Shown here: in pieces, positions 42,151 to 50,533 of the stretch
Position numbering within the stretch: position 1 is the first letter of the stretch
Layout of the letters: every line of letters begins with the position of its first letter
NCBI GenBank assembly: GCA_012729855.1
Contig: JAAYCI010000062.1
Coordinates: 1 to 59,409, forward strand
Direction of reading: 5' to 3'
DNA from: Oscillospiraceae bacterium
GTDB lineage: Bacteria > Bacillota > Clostridia > Oscillospirales > Ruminococcaceae
Length of the DNA stretch: 59,409 nucleotides
The notes under the pieces: generated by a model
What the model was told of the DNA's origin: nothing
Seen by the model: only the letters and a program-made list of their open reading frames with translations
Database searches by the model: none
Made by a program: the position numbers and the translations under genes

Positions 42151-42345
42151 GGCACGAAGTGCAAAATTTGGCTCGCACAGCAGCATCTTGCCATTAGAAC
42201 GATGCTACGGGCGAACAAATTTTCCCGCGCCCGGCGAACCAAACAGCGCAGCTGTGCAGCGTGAGCCGCAAGAGGCGGCGGGACGCCGCCGAGGCGTGGG
42301 TAAGAGCTTCCCAACTACACCAAGCTCGGGGCGAGTGCTGCCAAA
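42148..42345. repeat. Extragenic hairpin repeat, copy R4 (after SDR 6)
   Basis: A shorter, more decayed copy. The nested hairpin (GCAGCAT 42180-42186 / ATGCTAC 42202-42208) has lost its inner stem. The GC unit reads GGCGGCG-GGA-CGCCGCC where other copies have GGCGGCA-GTA-TGCCGCC, a paired A-T to G-C change. GAGGCGTGGGTAAGAGCTTC follows. Confidence 0.75.
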
Positions 42346-42361
42346 CACCGCCAACGCATGC

Positions 42362-42406
42362 AAAAAGCACACACCATCTCCACCCGGGGCATGGTGTGTG
42401 CTTTTT
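42362..42406 (+). terminator. Strong terminator closing the SDR array
   Basis: A perfect 16-bp stem AAAAAGCACACACCAT / ATGGTGTGTGCTTTTT with a 13-nt loop and a T-run. It is effective on either strand. Confidence 0.9.
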
Positions 42407-42431
42407 ATACAATATTTTTACCTGCACCCTC

Positions 42432-42460
42432 TTTCCAAAACGCCGCCAAAAGGGTATAGT
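42432..42460 (+). promoter_or_regulatory. Candidate promoter of the dehydratase operon
   Basis: TTTCCA and TATAGT with a 17-bp spacer, 41 bp upstream of the dehydratase start codon. Confidence 0.6.
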
Positions 42461-42501
42461 GGAGGTATCAACTATCCAATTACAAAGGAGATGACGTTTG
42501 C

Positions 42502-43950
42502 ATGCTCACCGGGGAACAGTATCTGCAAAGCCTGCGCGCTTTGAAACCGGAGATCTACATGTTTGGCGAGAAGATTGACACCGCAGTGGACAGCCCCATC
42601 CTGCGCCCGTCTGTCAACTCGGTGAAGGCCACCTACGACCTGGCCCAAATGCCCGAACACGAGGATTTGATGTGCGCAACGTCGCACCTCACCGGCAAAA
42701 AAATCAACCGCTTCTGCCATATCCACCAAAGCACCGACGACCTCATCAAAAAGGTGAAAATGCAGCGCCTTTTGGGGCAGTACACCGCCGCCTGCTTCCA
42801 GCGCTGTGTGGGCATGGACGCCATGAACGCCCTGTACAGCACCACCTTTGAAATCGACCGCGCCCACGGCACCAACTACTACGACCGCTTCATCAAGTAC
42901 CTGACCTATGTGCAGGAAAACGACCTGACGGTGGACGGCGCCATGACCGACCCCAAGGGCGACCGCGGCCTGACGCCGGCCAAGCAGAGCGACCCCGACC
43001 TCTTCCTGCATGTGGTGGAGCGCCGGGACGACGGGGTGGTGGTGCGGGGCGCCAAGGCCCACCAAACCGGCATCAGCAACTCGCACGAGGTGCTGGTGAT
43101 GCCCACCCAGACGATGAAGCCGGATGAGGGCGAGTTTGCCATCTCCTTCGCGGTGCCCATCGACAGCCCGGGCATCTTCATGATCATTGGCCGCCAAAGC
43201 TGCGACACCCGCAAGCTGGAGGAAGGCTGCCTGATGGACCGCGGCAACTCCGAGTTTGGCGGCATGGAGGCGCTGGTGGTCTTTGACAACGTATTTGTAC
43301 CGAACGACCGCATTTTCATGGACGGCGAGACCGACTTTTCCGGCATGCTGGTGGAGCGCTTTGCCGGCTTCCACCGCCAGAGCTACGGCGGCTGCAAAGT
43401 GGGCGTGGGCGACGTGCTGATTGGCGCGGCGGCGCTGGCGGCCGACTACAACGGCGCGGCCAAGGCCAGCCATGTGAAGGACAAGCTGATTGAGATGACC
43501 CACCTGAACGAGACGCTCTACTCCTGCGGTATTGCCTGCTCGTCGCAGGGCGCGCCGACGGAGTCGGGCGGCTACCTGATAGACATGTTGCTGGCCAATG
43601 TTTGCAAGCAGAACGTCACCCGCTTCCCGTACGAGATCACCCGCCTGGCCGAGGACATCGCCGGCGGCCTGATGGTGACGGCGCCGTCGGAAAAAGACCT
43701 GCGCAACCCCAAGATAGGCCCCTATATCGAAAAATACCTGCAGGGTGTTGCCTCGGTGCCTACCGAAGACCGCCTGCGGGTGATGCGCCTGATTGAAAAC
43801 CTGACGCTGGGCACCGCCGCGGTGGGCTACCGCACCGAGAGCATGCATGGCGCCGGCTCGCCCCAGGCGCAGCGCATTATGATTGCCCGGCAGAGCAACC
43901 TGGAGCATAAAAAGCAGCTGGCCAAAAAGATTGCCAAGATAGACGGCTGA
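42502..43950 (+). CDS. abfD: 4-hydroxybutyryl-CoA dehydratase family protein
   Basis: A 482-residue protein very similar, from memory, to clostridial 4-hydroxybutyryl-CoA dehydratase/vinylacetyl-CoA isomerase (AbfD). That FAD and [4Fe-4S] enzyme removes water through a ketyl-radical mechanism and yields crotonyl-CoA. All residues I know to matter are in place. The cluster ligands are Cys98, Cys102, His291 and Cys298, within CFQRCVGMD and HRQSYGGCK. Thr189 (AHQTG), Tyr295, Lys299 and the late glutamate in YRTESMHGAGSPQAQR are also present. It is shorter than AbfD by a small loop near 395-405. CAAAGGAG precedes ATG 42502. It heads an operon with a CGGC protein and an SDR. Without a CoA transferase nearby, the exact hydroxyacyl-CoA substrate is not certain. 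Confidence 0.92.
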   Translation: MLTGEQYLQSLRALKPEIYMFGEKIDTAVDSPILRPSVNSVKATYDLAQMPEHEDLMCATSHLTGKKINRFCHIHQSTDDLIKKVKMQRLLGQYTAACFQRCVGMDAMNALYSTTFEIDRAHGTNYYDRFIKYLTYVQENDLTVDGAMTDPKGDRGLTPAKQSDPDLFLHVVERRDDGVVVRGAKAHQTGISNSHEVLVMPTQTMKPDEGEFAISFAVPIDSPGIFMIIGRQSCDTRKLEEGCLMDRGNSEFGGMEALVVFDNVFVPNDRIFMDGETDFSGMLVERFAGFHRQSYGGCKVGVGDVLIGAAALAADYNGAAKASHVKDKLIEMTHLNETLYSCGIACSSQGAPTESGGYLIDMLLANVCKQNVTRFPYEITRLAEDIAGGLMVTAPSEKDLRNPKIGPYIEKYLQGVASVPTEDRLRVMRLIENLTLGTAAVGYRTESMHGAGSPQAQRIMIARQSNLEHKKQLAKKIAKIDG

Positions 43951-43961
43951 GCGATAAAGCC

Positions 43962-44246
43962 ATGACCATTGCCCTGAAATACTGCGGTGGCTGCAACCCC
44001 CGGTACGACCGGGCGGCCCTGCTTTCCTGTGCAAAAAGCAATTTTCCCCAGGTGGATTTTGCCACCGGCGACGCCGCGCTGGCCGAGGCGGCCGGGGTGC
44101 TGCTTCTGTGCGGCTGCCCCAGCCGCTGCGCCGCGGTGCCCGCTGGCCCAGCCGGCAGCAATTACTTTGTGGCCGCCGCGCAAGCGGACTGGCCCGCGTT
44201 GGCCGCGTGGATACAAACAGGTTTGGATGCACAAAAAAATAGATAG
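43962..44246 (+). CDS. Small CGGC-motif protein
   Basis: A 94-residue protein beginning MTIALKYCGGCNPRYDR, a motif I have seen at the start of small uncharacterised proteins in anaerobes, with a second cysteine group LLLCGCPSRC at about 47-56. The four to five cysteines suggest metal binding or a thiol role, perhaps in cluster delivery to the adjacent Fe-S dehydratase; that is inference from position. It starts 11 bp after the dehydratase stop and ends 18 bp before the next SDR. The ribosome binding site is weak, so it may be translated by coupling. Confidence 0.75.
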   Translation: MTIALKYCGGCNPRYDRAALLSCAKSNFPQVDFATGDAALAEAAGVLLLCGCPSRCAAVPAGPAGSNYFVAAAQADWPALAAWIQTGLDAQKNR

Positions 44247-44264
44247 GACAAAGGGGTTTTTACA

Positions 44265-45107
44265 ATGAAAGAGTTCAAAGGAAAAACCGCGCTCATCACC
44301 GGCTCCGCCATGGGCTTTGGCGCCGAGTTTGCCAAAGAGGCCGCCCGCCGGGGCATGAAGGTGGCCATGGTGGACATCCAGCAGGACGCGCTGGACACAA
44401 TGGCCAAGGAAGTGGCCGCCCTGGGCGCCGAGGTGCTGCCCATCTGCGCCGACGTGTCGCTGTACGAAGAAATGCAGCGCGCCGTGAAGGAGACCCGCGC
44501 CAAGTTCGGCACCATCGACCTGCTCATCAACAACGCGGGCGTTATGTCTCTGGGCACCGTGTGGGAGACCCCCATCCGCGACATGCAGTGGATTGTGGAC
44601 ACCGACCTGATGTCTATCATCTATGGCATGCACGAGGTGATCCCCGTGATGCTGGAGCAGGCCACCCCCTGCCACATCGTCAACGTTTGCTCCATCGCCG
44701 GTTTCATTGTCAACCGCTCCATGACCATTTACGACGCGGCCAAGTTTGCCGCCGTGGCCGCCAGCGAGGCCACCAACCAGGACCTGCTGAAGCTGAAGGC
44801 CGACATCGGCATGACCATCTTCTGCCCGGGCTTTGTGCAGACAGACCTCAACCACCCGGAACCAAAGCGCCCCGCCCGTTTCCAGGCGCCGGACGACCCC
44901 TACTACCAAAGCGAAGCCTTTGCCAAGGCCACCAAGCTGGGCGACCGCTTCCTGGCCAATGGCAAGGTAAACGAAGGCTATGCCCAGAAGGTATTCGAGT
45001 GCGTGGAGCAGAACCGCTTCTACCTGCTTACCGAGCAGGAGAACGACCAGTATGTGGCCACACGGCACCAGAATATCCAAAAACAGGAGAACCCCACGCT
45101 GCTGTAA
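44265..45107 (+). CDS. Short-chain dehydrogenase, distinct from the array
   Basis: A 280-residue classical SDR. It has TGSAMGFG (cofactor), MVDIQ (acidic residue for NAD), NNAGV in canonical form, Ser in VNVCSIAG, and YDAAK. It is clearly not a member of the six-copy array: sequence, length and NNAG differ, and the C-terminal 60 residues carry an extra helical part (FECVEQNRFYLLTEQENDQY). Such proteins act on alcohols, hydroxyacids or hydroxyacyl-CoA. In the operon with the AbfD-like dehydratase a 4-hydroxybutyrate dehydrogenase-like role is conceivable but unproven. AGGACAAAGGGG precedes ATG 44265. Confidence 0.92.
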   Translation: MKEFKGKTALITGSAMGFGAEFAKEAARRGMKVAMVDIQQDALDTMAKEVAALGAEVLPICADVSLYEEMQRAVKETRAKFGTIDLLINNAGVMSLGTVWETPIRDMQWIVDTDLMSIIYGMHEVIPVMLEQATPCHIVNVCSIAGFIVNRSMTIYDAAKFAAVAASEATNQDLLKLKADIGMTIFCPGFVQTDLNHPEPKRPARFQAPDDPYYQSEAFAKATKLGDRFLANGKVNEGYAQKVFECVEQNRFYLLTEQENDQYVATRHQNIQKQENPTLL

Positions 45108-45128
45108 AAGCGGCTATGGCACTAGTAA

Positions 45129-45158
45129 AAGCGCGCGGTGGCCAACCGCGCGCTTTTT
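45129..45158 (+). terminator. Terminator of the dehydratase operon
   Basis: Stem AAAGCGCGCGGT / ACCGCGCGCTTT around a 6-nt loop followed by T5, 20 bp after the SDR stop. Confidence 0.85.
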
Positions 45159-45163
45159 ATATG

Positions 45164-45192
45164 TTGACGGAACAGCATAAATCCTGTAAAGT
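45164..45192 (+). promoter_or_regulatory. Promoter of FHA-domain gene
   Basis: TTGACG and TAAAGT with a 17-bp spacer, immediately after the terminator and 66 bp before the start codon. Confidence 0.65.
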
Positions 45193-45258
45193 ATTACTGG
45201 GCAGGGCGCAAAAGGGGCGCCGGCCTGTTTCGCATCTGGTGTTGTGGGAGGAGTTTCC

Positions 45259-46119
45259 ATGTCCATGAGAGCGCGTATCTTCCGGTACCTGGCCGCAGCC
45301 TGTAATGTGGTCATGTTCATACTGTTTTTTGCCATGCCCTACCTGGGCGGGCATAACCTGTTCACCGTCTGCGGCGGGCTGTCACTCATCCTCAGCCCCG
45401 AGGCGCAGGGCCACTTCGGCATGCTGTCGGCCGGGCTGTGGGCCATGATGATTTTAACGGTGGCCTGCGCGGCGGCGTGGGCCATAGACAAGGTGCCCCG
45501 TTGGGCCGTTATGCTGGCGCAGGCACTGCAGTTGATCATTTCACTGGTTGTCAGTGTCTTTTTGCTCATGTATGCAAGCGAGCTGGACAACAGCTTCTCC
45601 GGCATCATATGGGATATGGTAACCGCCCTGTTTGGCGGCAACAGCGTGCTGGCCACCTATGTGAACACCAACTTCTATATACACCTGCTGCTGTCCCTGG
45701 TGGCGCTGATACTGGGCGCCTTTGCCGAGCAGCCCCGCTATTACTACTACGATGAAGTGCCCATGGCCATGCCCGGGGGCGCCGAAGCCGCGCCGGCGGC
45801 CAAGGAAATGGGCGCTATTGAGTGCGAGGGCGGCCATTTCAAGGGCGAAGTATTCCCCATCGAAGCCGACACCCCGCTTACCTTTGGGCGCGACCCCGAC
45901 GCCTGCGACATCGTGTTCCCAGCCGATGACCTGCACGTCAGCCGTATGCACTGCCAGGTTACCTTAAAACCGGTGGGTCATATCTACGAGGTGCTGTGTA
46001 TCTCGGCCAACGGCATGCTGGTGGGGGGCGAGGTATGCGCGGGCGAGCAGAAGAAAACCATCAAGCGCGGCACCACCATCAGCATTGGCGACAAAGAAAA
46101 CGTATTTGTGCTGAACTGA
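45259..46119 (+). CDS. Membrane protein with C-terminal FHA domain
   Basis: A 286-residue protein with four hydrophobic segments (about residues 8-28, 55-75, 82-105 and 130-155), a linker, and a C-terminal forkhead-associated domain (about 190-286) that should bind phosphothreonine. FHA landmarks are LTFGRDPDACDIVF, LHVSRMHCQV and the late SANGMLVGG. The tandem Gly-Arg and Ser-Arg-His residues needed for phosphopeptide binding are kept. The likely partner is a serine/threonine kinase, but none is in the window. ATG 45259 follows GGGAGGAG. It stands alone with its own promoter. Confidence 0.88.
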   Translation: MSMRARIFRYLAAACNVVMFILFFAMPYLGGHNLFTVCGGLSLILSPEAQGHFGMLSAGLWAMMILTVACAAAWAIDKVPRWAVMLAQALQLIISLVVSVFLLMYASELDNSFSGIIWDMVTALFGGNSVLATYVNTNFYIHLLLSLVALILGAFAEQPRYYYYDEVPMAMPGGAEAAPAAKEMGAIECEGGHFKGEVFPIEADTPLTFGRDPDACDIVFPADDLHVSRMHCQVTLKPVGHIYEVLCISANGMLVGGEVCAGEQKKTIKRGTTISIGDKENVFVLN

Positions 46120-46206
46120 CTGCGCCGGCCCAGATGGTATTGGCATGAGTACAACGGTGCGTCTTTGCGGCCAAAATTTTCGCATTTCATCTCATGTCAA
46201 CATCAT

Positions 46207-47367
46207 CTAAGACACCGGCAAGCGGTATTCTGCCGCGGTGGCGGTAAAATAATCTTCATAGTGCCTGGCCACCTTTGGCCAGGCCATTTCTTTGCCATAG
46301 CGCAGGGCGCAGGCCTCCATGCTCTCCTTCAGCACCGGGTTTTCTATCAGCGTGTTGATACAGCGCGCCAGTGACTGTGCGTCCTGGAAGTGTGCCAGCA
46401 TGCCGCGCCCTTCGGCCAGCATCTCCTGCGCGTGCAGGGAGGGGGTGGCCACGGCGGCCCGCCCACAGCCCACGGCGTGGGCCAGCAGGCTGCTGGTGGT
46501 TTGCAGCCAGCTGGGGCAGGGGGCTAGGTAGATGTCGGCCATTTGCAGGAAGTTTTGCTGCTCGGCCAAAGCAAGTGGCCGGTTTATAAAATGCACATGC
46601 GCACCAATGCCCAGCGCCTGCACCAGGCCGGCAAGCGCTGCCCGCCAGGCGTCACCCTGGCCGGCCGGCATGTCGGGGTGGGTCTCGCCGGCAATAAAAT
46701 AGTGCACGTCCGGGTGTGTTTTCAGCACCCTGGCCAAGGCTTCCAGGCCATATTCCAGGCCGCTGTCGGGGCCCAGGGCGCCGCAGGTGCACAGCACGGT
46801 TTTGCCCTGCAGGCCGCTGATGCCTTTCAGGGCTTCGCGATCAGCCGGCTGTAGCTGGCCCACGCCACGGGGCAGCACGGTAATTTTCTCGCTGGGCACA
46901 TAATAATACTGGTTCAGTGCCTGCCTGGCGTAGGGGCTGGTTACCACCACACCTATGCTGCTGTGGCAAATTTCGCCCAGGGTGTCGCGCTGGTGGCTGT
47001 CGGGCGTGGTGGGCACGGTGTGGCAGGTTACCAGGTAGGGCACGGCCAGCCGCTGTAAAAGCGACAGCAGGTGCCCGCCGTGCCGCCCGCCGAACACATC
47101 AAAGCTGTGCTCCACCATCACCAGGTCGGGGTCGGCCTCGTTCACCAGCTCGGCAGCCGCCAGGTGCGATATCCAGTGTCCCTGCAAAAACTGCGCCAGC
47201 ACATCGTCCCGGTAGGTTTGGGCCTCGTGGTTCACGGCCATCACCCGGGGGGCTACGGCGTCGCCCGCTTTCAGGGCCTGCACCATGCCGTGGGTATAGG
47301 TGGCTGTGGGGCATTCGCGGGGCGGCCAGGTACTCAGGAACAGCATATCAATGGCAGGGCTGTGCAT
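46207..47367 (-). CDS. Family 4-type glycosyltransferase
   Basis: A 386-residue GT-B-fold glycosyltransferase. The N-terminal domain starts LFLSTWPPRECPTATYTHG, typical of the acceptor side. The C-terminal domain shows VLCTCGALGPDSGLEYGLEAL, a segment FINRPLALAEQQNFLQMADIY, and SLLAHAVGCGRAAVATP, where GT4 enzymes bind the nucleotide sugar. It probably transfers a hexose from a nucleotide sugar; the acceptor is unknown. ATG 47367 has GGAGAG 7 nt upstream and gives a family-like N-terminus; longer forms add a long unlikely leader. A TATAAT at 47410-47405 may be its -10. It is divergent from the macro-domain gene. Confidence 0.85.
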   Translation of the reverse strand: MHSPAIDMLFLSTWPPRECPTATYTHGMVQALKAGDAVAPRVMAVNHEAQTYRDDVLAQFLQGHWISHLAAAELVNEADPDLVMVEHSFDVFGGRHGGHLLSLLQRLAVPYLVTCHTVPTTPDSHQRDTLGEICHSSIGVVVTSPYARQALNQYYYVPSEKITVLPRGVGQLQPADREALKGISGLQGKTVLCTCGALGPDSGLEYGLEALARVLKTHPDVHYFIAGETHPDMPAGQGDAWRAALAGLVQALGIGAHVHFINRPLALAEQQNFLQMADIYLAPCPSWLQTTSSLLAHAVGCGRAAVATPSLHAQEMLAEGRGMLAHFQDAQSLARCINTLIENPVLKESMEACALRYGKEMAWPKVARHYEDYFTATAAEYRLPVS

Positions 47368-47527
47368 GGCATTTCTCTCCTTGACCAAATGATATTGGGC
47401 ATTTATTATACAGGCGCGGCAGTGTCGCAACCGCGCGAATGTATGGCCGCCGCAGGGCCTTTTGTGGTAGAATAAACCCAACAAAGCGTGCCAAACCCCA
47501 CCCAACCGACAGAAAGGCGGCAGATGT

Positions 47528-48046
47528 ATGACGATAAACATCGAACGGGGAGACATTACCACCTATGCCGTGGACGCCATTGTGAACGCGGCCAACAACA
47601 GCCTGCTGGGCGGCGGCGGGGTGGACGGCGCCATCCACCGGGCAGCCGGCCCGGCCCTGCTGGCCGAGTGCAAAACCCTGGGCGGCCTGCCCACCGGGCA
47701 GGCGGTGCTTACGGGTGGTTACAGGCTGCCGGCCACCTATGTCATCCACGTGGTGGGGCCGGTGTGGCAGGGTGGCCAAAACGGCGAGGCAGAAATGCTG
47801 TATGCCTGCTACGCCAACGCCCTGCGCATTGCCGGCGAAAAGCAGCTGAAAACGGTGGCGTTCCCCTCGGTGAGCACCGGTGTGTACCACTATCCGTTGG
47901 AAAAAGCCGCTGCCATTGCCTTGCGCGCGCTGGCCGTGGAGGGCGCCAAATACCCCAGCCTGGAACACCTCATCATGGTGTGCTTCGACGCCCAAACCGA
48001 GGCGGCCTACCAAGCAGCGAAGCAGGCGCTGGCTGCCGGTGCTTGA
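47528..48046 (+). CDS. Macro-domain protein (ADP-ribose-type hydrolase)
   Basis: A 172-residue stand-alone macro domain of the YmdB/MacroD type. The signatures VDAIVNAANNSLLGGGGVDGAI (in part, residues 15-36) and FPSVSTGVYHYPLEKAA (about 117-133) match enzymes that remove O-acetyl from ADP-ribose or reverse mono-ADP-ribosylation. The asparagine and aspartate near 25-34 are the usual catalytic pair. AAAGGCGG lies 8 nt before ATG 47528. It lies between a divergent glycosyltransferase and a convergent phosphorylase, with no evident partner. Confidence 0.92.
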   Translation: MTINIERGDITTYAVDAIVNAANNSLLGGGGVDGAIHRAAGPALLAECKTLGGLPTGQAVLTGGYRLPATYVIHVVGPVWQGGQNGEAEMLYACYANALRIAGEKQLKTVAFPSVSTGVYHYPLEKAAAIALRALAVEGAKYPSLEHLIMVCFDAQTEAAYQAAKQALAAGA

Positions 48047-48061
48047 TAACACAAAACATGC

Positions 48062-48102
48062 CAAAGGCCGGCCACGGGAAAACCCGGGCCGGCCTTTGGC
48101 GT
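48062..48102. terminator. Hairpin between macro-domain and phosphorylase genes
   Basis: Arms CCAAAGGCCGGCC and GGCCGGCCTTTGG form a 13-bp perfect stem around a loop of about 15 nt, 15 bp after the macro-domain stop. It lacks a clear T-run. Confidence 0.6.
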
Positions 48103-48130
48103 GTGCAAGTATGATGGGGGAGAGAGACAG

Positions 48131-50413
48131 TCAGGGGGAATTTTGCCCCGAAAGGCGCCAGATGTCGCGGTCGTATTCGGCCACCGCGCGGTCTGAGGAA
48201 AAGAACCCGGCTTTGGCGATGTTTACCAGCATCTTGGCGGCCCAGGCGGGGCGGTCCTCATAGTCGGCCAGCATGCGGTCTCTGGCGGCAAAGTAGCTTT
48301 GGGCGTCGGGCAGCGTCATGAACCAGTCCTTGGCAATCAGCTCGCGGTGCAGGCGTGCAAGGCAGGCGCGGTCGCCAATGGCAATTAGCTCCCGGCTCAC
48401 GATGAAATCCACCAGCCGGCCTATATCGTCTATGGCATAGTAGGGCAGGGGGTCGTAGTCTTCGGCCTTGTAGCGGGCAATCACCTTGTCGCTGGATTCC
48501 CCAAAAATGTAGATATTCTCCCGGCCCACCAGCTGGGCAATCTCCACATTGGCGCCGTCCATGGTGCCCAGGGTAACCGCGCCGTTCAGCATAAACTTCA
48601 TGTTGCCGGTGCCGCTGGCCTCCTTGCTGGCCAGCGAGATCTGCTCGGAGATATCGCAGGCGGGAATGGCGAGCTCGGCGGCGCTCACGTTGTAGTTTTC
48701 TATCATGGCCAGCTGCAGGTGGGGCCGCACGGCGGCATCGCTGTCTATCAGTTGCTGCAGGCACAGCGCCAGATGGATGATATCCTGCGCGGTGACATAG
48801 GCCGGCGCGGCCTTGCCCCCCAGCACCACGGCAATGGACCGTTTGGGCAGCCGGCCGGCCTTGATGGCCAGGTACTGCCGGATGACCCACAGCAGGTTCA
48901 GCTGCTGGCGCTTATACTCGTGCAGGCGCTTCACCTGGATGTCGAACACCGCGCCGGGGTCTACGGCTACGCCGGTGTTTTCCTGCAAAAAAGCGGCCAG
49001 CCGCTGCTTGTTTTCCTGCTTGATGGCGTCCAGCCGGCGCAGCACGGCGGCGTCCTTTTTATAATCCAGCAGTTTTTCCAGCTGGGTGGCGTCGGTTTTA
49101 AAGCCGGGGCCTATCAGTTCTTCTATCAGGGCAGCCAGCGGGCGGTTGCAGGCCAGCAGCCACCGCCGGAAGGTTACGCCATTGGTTTTGTTGCCAAACT
49201 TTTCGGGGTAGATCTTATAAAAGTCGGCCAGTTCGCTTTTTTCCAGTATGCCGGTGTGTAGCGCGGCCACGCCGTTTACTGAAAACCCGTAATGGATGTC
49301 GATATGCGCCATGTGCACCCGGTTGTCCTCGTCGATGATGGCCAGCGGCGGGGCGGGGTACTTTTCCTTGGCGCGCAGGTCCAGCTCCCACAGCACGGGC
49401 ACAATCTGCGGGGCCACCTCGCCAATGTATTCCATTGGCCATTTCTCCAGCGCCTCGGCCAATATGGTGTGGTTGGTGAAGGCGCACAGGCTTTCCACTA
49501 TGGCAATGGCCTCATCTATCTCCAGCCCGCGCTGCATCAAAAGGCGTATCAGCTCGGGTATCACCATGCTGGGGTGGGTGTCGTTTATCTGCACCACGGC
49601 GTAATCGGCCAAGTCGTGCAGGTTGCTGCCGCGCGCCTCGGCCTCCTCCAGTATCAGCTGGGCGGCGCAGGAGGCCATGAAGTACTCCTGATACACCCGC
49701 AGCAGCCGGCCGTCGCGGCCGCTGTCGTCTGGGTAGAGGAAAAGCGTCAGGTTTTTGGTGATGGCCGTTTTGTCAAAGCCGATGCCGTCCTTCTCCACCA
49801 GGCTTTCGTCGGTGGTGGCCAAATCAAACAGGTGCAGCCGCCCGGAACCGTTCTGGTAGCCGGGCACGTCCACATCATACAGCGCGGCCTCCACCTGCGT
49901 GTCGGCAAACTGCACGGCATAGCGCCGGCCGGTGTCCTCCAGCCAGCTGTCGCTTTCTATCCAGGGGTTGCGCAGCGCGTGCTGCTTGTGGTCTTCAAAC
50001 GCTTGCCGGAACAGCCCAAAGTGGTAGCACAGGCAAATACCGTCGGCCGGCAGGCCCAGCGTGGCACAGGAATCCAAGTAGCAGGCGGCCAGCCGGCCCA
50101 GGCCCCCGTTGCCCAAGCTGGGTTCCGGCTCGCTGGCTTCTATATCGGCCAGGCTGCTGCCGTTTTCCCGCAGCCAGGCGTCCACGTCGTCGTACAGGCC
50201 CAGGTTCAGCAGGTTGCCCGCCAGCAGCCGCCCCACCAGAAACTCCATAGACAGGTAATACAGCTTCTTCTTGCCGCTGTTGTGCGTCTGCCGGCCCATG
50301 GCCGCCTTGCAGAAGTCCAGCAGCACGGTGTAAAGCTGGTGGGCATCACAGGCGGCGGACGCCTTGCCCCAGCGCTTTCGCACCAGGCTGTTCAGTTGTT
50401 CAGCACAGTTCAT
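48131..50413 (-). CDS. glgP: Glycogen/maltodextrin phosphorylase
   Basis: A 760-residue GT35 enzyme that releases glucose 1-phosphate from alpha-1,4-glucans with phosphate and pyridoxal phosphate. Recognisable parts are KKLYYLSMEFLVGRLL, EPSLGNGGLGRLAACYLDS, QINDTHPSM, KRLHEYKRQ and the cofactor-lysine motif EASGTGNMKFMLNG. The length is shorter than the 790-850 usual for E. coli-type enzymes, through trimmed loops. GGATAG-type ribosome binding is modest (AAAAAGGA before ATG 50413). It lies downstream of the maltose-type ABC transporter genes in the same direction after 120 bp, so imported maltodextrin or stored glycogen would be its substrate. Confidence 0.94.
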   Translation of the reverse strand: MNCAEQLNSLVRKRWGKASAACDAHQLYTVLLDFCKAAMGRQTHNSGKKKLYYLSMEFLVGRLLAGNLLNLGLYDDVDAWLRENGSSLADIEASEPEPSLGNGGLGRLAACYLDSCATLGLPADGICLCYHFGLFRQAFEDHKQHALRNPWIESDSWLEDTGRRYAVQFADTQVEAALYDVDVPGYQNGSGRLHLFDLATTDESLVEKDGIGFDKTAITKNLTLFLYPDDSGRDGRLLRVYQEYFMASCAAQLILEEAEARGSNLHDLADYAVVQINDTHPSMVIPELIRLLMQRGLEIDEAIAIVESLCAFTNHTILAEALEKWPMEYIGEVAPQIVPVLWELDLRAKEKYPAPPLAIIDEDNRVHMAHIDIHYGFSVNGVAALHTGILEKSELADFYKIYPEKFGNKTNGVTFRRWLLACNRPLAALIEELIGPGFKTDATQLEKLLDYKKDAAVLRRLDAIKQENKQRLAAFLQENTGVAVDPGAVFDIQVKRLHEYKRQQLNLLWVIRQYLAIKAGRLPKRSIAVVLGGKAAPAYVTAQDIIHLALCLQQLIDSDAAVRPHLQLAMIENYNVSAAELAIPACDISEQISLASKEASGTGNMKFMLNGAVTLGTMDGANVEIAQLVGRENIYIFGESSDKVIARYKAEDYDPLPYYAIDDIGRLVDFIVSRELIAIGDRACLARLHRELIAKDWFMTLPDAQSYFAARDRMLADYEDRPAWAAKMLVNIAKAGFFSSDRAVAEYDRDIWRLSGQNSP

Positions 50414-50533
50414 AGGCTATCCTTTTTTGGCAGGGGGGAATAGTTGCAGGCTGCGGACACATTTACCCAAAGCCATCCGCGCTTGAGCAGATGACCCCTA
50501 TTGCTTTTTGGGTGGCATGGCATATTGTAAAGC

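Noticed and set aside
37320..42345. CRISPR array
   Set aside because: The repeats are long, hairpin-rich, irregularly spaced by whole genes, and lack unique spacers of constant length. No cas gene is present.
42502..43950. Annotation as 4-hydroxyphenylacetate 3-monooxygenase (HpaB)
   Set aside because: The folds are related, but the conserved Cys98/Cys102/His291/Cys298 cluster ligands and overall match to AbfD point to the radical dehydratase branch.
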